Below, one piece after another: positions 60,492 to 64,000 of a stretch of 64,000 nucleotides of DNA. A program made the position numbers and the translations under genes. Under the pieces are notes generated by a model that saw only the letters and a list, made by a program, of their open reading frames with translations, had not been told where the DNA came from and did no database searches. The stretch is from Boletus sp. NGJ (lineage: Eukaryota; Basidiomycota; Agaricomycetes; Boletales; Boletaceae): the NCBI GenBank assembly GCA_019096195.1, contig JAGTXK010000125.1, positions 124,001-188,000 on the forward strand, in the 5' to 3' direction. How positions within the stretch are numbered: the first letter of the stretch is position 1; each line of letters opens with the position of its first letter.

Positions 60492-61971
60492 CTAAAGCTT
60501 AGGAGCCTCGACAAACGCGACGCCCTAATGCGAGTTGAGTCAGGGATCTAGAATGGAACGGATGAAACTCACTTTCTCGATGTTGACCACAAGCTCTGGA
60601 ATTGCAGCTGTAATAAGGGCCTTCTCTGCGTCTGTGATTTTGCCAAGCCCTTTGATCTTCTCCACACCGTTTGGCTACAGCAAAGTCAGGTCGGTTGATC
60701 AATTAAATGACAGAAATCGTACCCCTAGCTCGACAGGCGCAGAGAAGTATTGAATATCTTTACCAAGCTCCGCTTTAAGAGCCTCTCCCCCAACTTTATC
60801 CGCATCGAGGTGAACGTAGGTCGGCGCAACGATGCCTTTCTCTCCCTTCAGGGCACGAATAACCTTGCCCGCGAATTCCGCGCCAGCATAGGCCATTGAC
60901 AAAGTGGCTGAACCGGTACCGTCTTTAGCCTTGACGACCTCGTCACCGCCAAATTGGATGCGGTGAACTAGGGACTCTAGGGCGGACTTCTCGAAGCTGG
61001 AAGGAAGGGGGTGCGATGATTGAGAAAGGAGAGGTACGATCTGTTGTTTGTCCTCGTTAGCAACTGGGCAATCTGAGTGAGAGTTTTGGTACGGACAGTA
61101 ACGCCACTGTGGCCGCCTATGACAGGTACAGTGATAGAAGTAGCCAAAGAGCGACCTCCCAAGATCTCCGACACAAATGTCGAAGCACGAACGACATCCA
61201 GTGTCGTAACACCAAAGATCCTAAGGCCGGGATAAAGAATACCCAAAAACCATCTATGGTCCAACACTTACCTCCTGGAGTCGAAGACTCCGTGTTTCTT
61301 GAAAACCTCAGCAACGATGGGGACTGTGGAGTTCACAGGGTTAGAAACAACAAGCACGTATGCTTTTGGAGCGGTCGTTGCGATGCCTGTAGCAAGGTCG
61401 CGCACGATTCCAGCGTTAATCTAGGTGTTGTCAGCTATTGGTGAGCGGTGTAAAGAAGAAATCGACCAAACCTTGAAGAGGTCGTCGCTGGGGGTTTCCA
61501 ATAGTGCTGTCTCTGTCAGTCATCCGACAGACTAGCTCACCCAAGCCACGCACCGTGTCATCTAAAGATTTAAGTTGACGTTACTTCCACAAGAAAGAAA
61601 TAAGCCACTTACTCCTGGTTTCCTTGGGATACCAGCAGGGATGATGACAACATCTGCCCCGGTGAGGGTCTTCTTTAAGCCATCATCTTGGGGTAGGTAT
61701 CCCTCCACCTTTGCGGGGGTTGCAATATGAGACAGGTCGACAGCAACTCCAGGGGCATTGACGATATCATAAAGGCTGAGCTGTTACGTATGTATTAAAG
61801 GAATGCACGATGGATAATGGATATTGTACTTCGGTCACAGCAGTGTTCGATTTCAGCAGAAGGGACAAAGGTTGACCGATACCACCTGATCGACTCTGGT
61901 CAGTACTAGCCAAAGTAGCTGAGTAGAAATCGGAATCTACCTGCAGCGCCGAGTACGACAGCTTTCACCAT
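60492..61971 (-). CDS. MDH: Malate dehydrogenase (NAD)
   Basis: Malate/oxaloacetate interconversion with NAD. Start at 61969-61971: [11 protein letters not shown] joined over an intron to [13 protein letters not shown] (NAD-binding GxxGxxG), then [36 protein letters not shown] (catalytic-loop Arg), [44 protein letters not shown] (catalytic His), [16 protein letters not shown] and a C-terminus AFVEAPKL with TAG at 60492-60494. No presequence precedes the NAD motif, so it is not an obvious mitochondrial form; it is probably cytosolic. The last three residues, PKL, resemble a weak peroxisomal signal. Many short introns. Confidence 0.93.
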
Positions 61972-62508
61972 GTTGACCAGAGTATGAAGGACGCAGCAAC
62001 TAGATGAGATGTGGGGAAGATGCCGACCTTTATCACCAGGCTTGACGCGGTTACATCCGATAGTTACTAATCTATCACATCATCGTGGCGGCGCGGGCGC
62101 CCGACTCCCAGGAGTTTTAGATTCAACCACAATGTCATTATTACAGATAGAATACAAAATGTTCAAATATTGAGTAGACTATTTCTCATAGGTCAGGTGC
62201 ACCAAGAAACGAAACAAGTAGAGTGGACACTAGAACTCATCCAGACAACAGAGCGCCACAACGACATCCGAACCAAACAACTTTTTAAAGTCAGAGGACA
62301 AGACGGGGCTCGGGGGAGTATCATTGCTTTGAGCCAGCCCGTAAGTCCTGATGCAGATATACTCGGAGCTAACCAAAACACGAGATTCCAAAGCATGAGC
62401 TGCGATACCAAATGCCACATCTTCTTTTTTTTCCGTTGTACGACAAGTGCAGTAAGCGAACAGTTCCAGTTGTGCAAATACTCACACCTTGGTCAGAAGG
62501 ATTCGCCA
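61972..62508. other. Spacer upstream of MDH
   Basis: About 540 bp with the MDH promoter and the 3' UTR of the next minus-strand gene. A GC-rich block (GGCGGCGCGGGCGCCC) lies at about 62087-62102. No gene found. Confidence 0.5.
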
Positions 62509-64000
62509 TTACAACTCATCTCCTGCACCCTGAACCTTCTCAGATCTACTCCAATCTACACTTGCGCTCGAACCCTCGACCACTTCGTACCCTTCCTTCT
62601 GTGCGGACTGCAGCGCCTCTTCCGCTTTTTCGTGCGCCTGATCGACTTTGTGCGAGCTCCGAATCCAAGCATGAGCCTTTTTCGTGTCTGCACACTCATG
62701 TGCATCAGTGACCTTCTCGGATGCATAACGTGCAGCATCGCGCGGATGCCCACTCAAAACCTGTCGTGTGCAGAGAAGACCCATCAGCCAAAGAGGCGAA
62801 TTATCGAGCTAATTCAACGTACCTCAAAGATTTGAGCGACCTTCTCCTCCGCAGCTTCTACGGAACTGTTTATGATTTCCTTGAGCCTCGCGAAAATGGT
62901 TTCAGCCCTGGTGGAGGTTTGCACCCAGCGAATACGAGTCTCTTCTGCATAGATGTTCAGACAAAGATGAGGTGAAGATGCATCAGACTTACGCAATAAC
63001 CCTGGTCTGTTGGTCGGAAGTACATTCTCACTGATGCCTCTCTCGCGCAAATATATACGTAAACGTGCGTCTGGCCATACAAGATAGGAAGCAACTTTTG
63101 CCGACACATTGGAGTACCTACGAAGATTCAGCTACGTCGAGGTGAGAGACTGGATGAATACTCACTTTGTGTTTATCAGATCAACGAGGTCTTTGCGATT
63201 CCTCACGTCATTTCTGCTCTCCTGATATCCGTGCTCTGAAAGCCATTGGTGGATGTCCGAGTCCGTCCATGCTCCCCATATGCTGTCTAACGCGGAGGGG
63301 TAATGTTCCCTGAAAATAGAATGACTAGTCGGAACCATTGAATAGGTTATAGATGCTTACTCAACCATCTTGACCAACTCGTCGCGATTTGTCTCAGTGG
63401 CACTCTTCAAAAGGCCGTGATCGACAAGCCAAATTTTCAAGTCGGAATCGGACCACGTGTTCCAAACATTATCCGTGAGGTTATAATAGTACTTCTTCAT
63501 TTCACTGAGAAGGCTCAATCGGGAAGGTGTGTCGGTGGATTTCAACAGATTGTGAGTAATGAGCCATTCCCGCTGGAACAACATTAGGGGGAGGAAAACC
63601 AAGTCAGATATATCTTTGTGCTTACAATGTACGAATCACTCCAGCTTTCCCATGCAGGAGAAGTTGCTTTGCGATAGTAGTCGTGGGCGAGCCTTGACAA
63701 CTCATCTTTCGTCTTGGCGCTTTTTGCTTCGATGATGCCGTGGTCTTCAAGCCAGCTTCTTAAATGGTAGTCATCCCATGTAGAATAAATGTAGTCCTTT
63801 GTGTCGTCGAACGCGCGAGTGACCTCGTGAGTTGCCTGAGCTACCGCACTGCTGAAGCATTGGGAGGCGGAGTGAGCTGCATCGGTGGCACCGGCATAGG
63901 CTGATGAGGCTGATACAGATGCGAGGGAGGAATAAAGTGCAGCTGCGTCGGTGTATGCGCGGTACTTGCTCTTGGCAAGGAGGACAAGCTGCTCGCGAGG
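62509..64000 (-). CDS. ISH1: Ish1/Msc1-type stress-response protein, 5' end beyond right edge
   Basis: Homologue of S. pombe Ish1 and S. cerevisiae Msc1, ER/nuclear-envelope-associated stress proteins with repeated Ish1 helical motifs. At least five motifs in a row are visible: WDDYHLRSWLEDHGI, WSDSYIREWLITHNLL, WSDSDLKIWLVDHGLL, WTDSDIHQWLSEHGY and WPDARLRIYLRERGI. Upstream lies an Ala/Ser-rich helix (SSAYAGATDAAHSASQ) and the frame runs off the window, so the signal peptide expected of this family is not seen. The C-terminus is charged and ends EKVQGAGDEL with TAA at 62509-62511; the last four residues, GDEL, resemble an ER-retrieval signal of the KDEL/HDEL kind. Confidence 0.85.

Noticed and set aside
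62170-62835. 221-codon plus-strand frame opposite the Ish1-type gene
   Set aside because: It lies antisense to a well-supported coding region and its translation shows no domain.

Overview
The window is nuclear DNA from a filamentous basidiomycete, most likely an Agaricomycete. The genes are packed tightly on both strands and broken by many 45-60 nt GT-AG introns. Several start with tiny exons, and the proteins read like mushroom-forming fungi. No plasmid, phage, CRISPR, rRNA or convincing tRNA was seen. Exon coordinates were read by eye from splice signals and protein continuity. They are firm for Argonaute, GFA, gpd, LSM7, the PPR gene and the SRPBCC gene, and approximate for the long minus-strand genes.

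Layout, left to right. 1-0.83 kb: 3' part of an unrecognised minus-strand gene. 1.3-9.3 kb: UTP10 (minus), sharing an 85-bp divergent promoter with a small SRPBCC gene (plus). 10.2-10.8 kb: a small acidic protein. 11.4-14.8 kb: a complete Argonaute, followed 40 bp later by a GFA/CENP-V-type zinc protein. 16.1-17.1 kb: a four-helix membrane protein (minus). 17.6-22.5 kb: a Munc13-like protein (minus). 23.0-26.0 kb: the ER chaperone LHS1 (minus, HDEL end). 26.1-29.7 kb: the only large gene-poor stretch. 29.8-31.3 kb: gpd (GAPDH) with 3-, 20- and 5-nt coding exons at its start. 31.7-32.5 kb: a decayed Hri1-like gene. 32.8-34.4 kb: D-amino-acid oxidase. 35.1-35.5 kb: a 341-bp MITE. 36.2-37.3 kb: an NmrA-like reductase with a frame-breaking 11-bp tandem duplication. 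37.5-39.8 kb: a PPR protein. 40.0-42.7 kb: PAN3 with an apparent one-base frameshift. 42.8-46.2 kb: peroxisomal-type Lon protease ending SRL. 46.7-50.1 kb: importin beta (minus). 50.4-51.0 kb: LSM7. 51.3-54.7 kb: a non-canonical poly(A)/poly(U) polymerase (minus). 55.1-55.7 kb: cofilin (minus). 55.8-56.8 kb: TFIIE beta. 57.0-58.4 kb: mitochondrial enoyl reductase (minus). 58.9-60.2 kb: a coiled-coil protein with an internal duplication (minus). 60.5-62.0 kb: malate dehydrogenase (minus). 62.5-64.0 kb: an Ish1/Msc1-type protein cut by the right edge.

Most genes are housekeeping. RNA metabolism is well represented (UTP10, Argonaute, PPR, PAN3, LSM7, poly(A) polymerase), but the genes are interspersed with unrelated ones on both strands, so this is not an operon-like system. 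I found no convincing new multi-gene system. The most checkable oddities are the tandem splice donors at the Argonaute catalytic glutamate, the two frame breaks in otherwise well-conserved genes (NmrA-like, PAN3), the Hri1-like pseudogene, the MITE, and the microexons.
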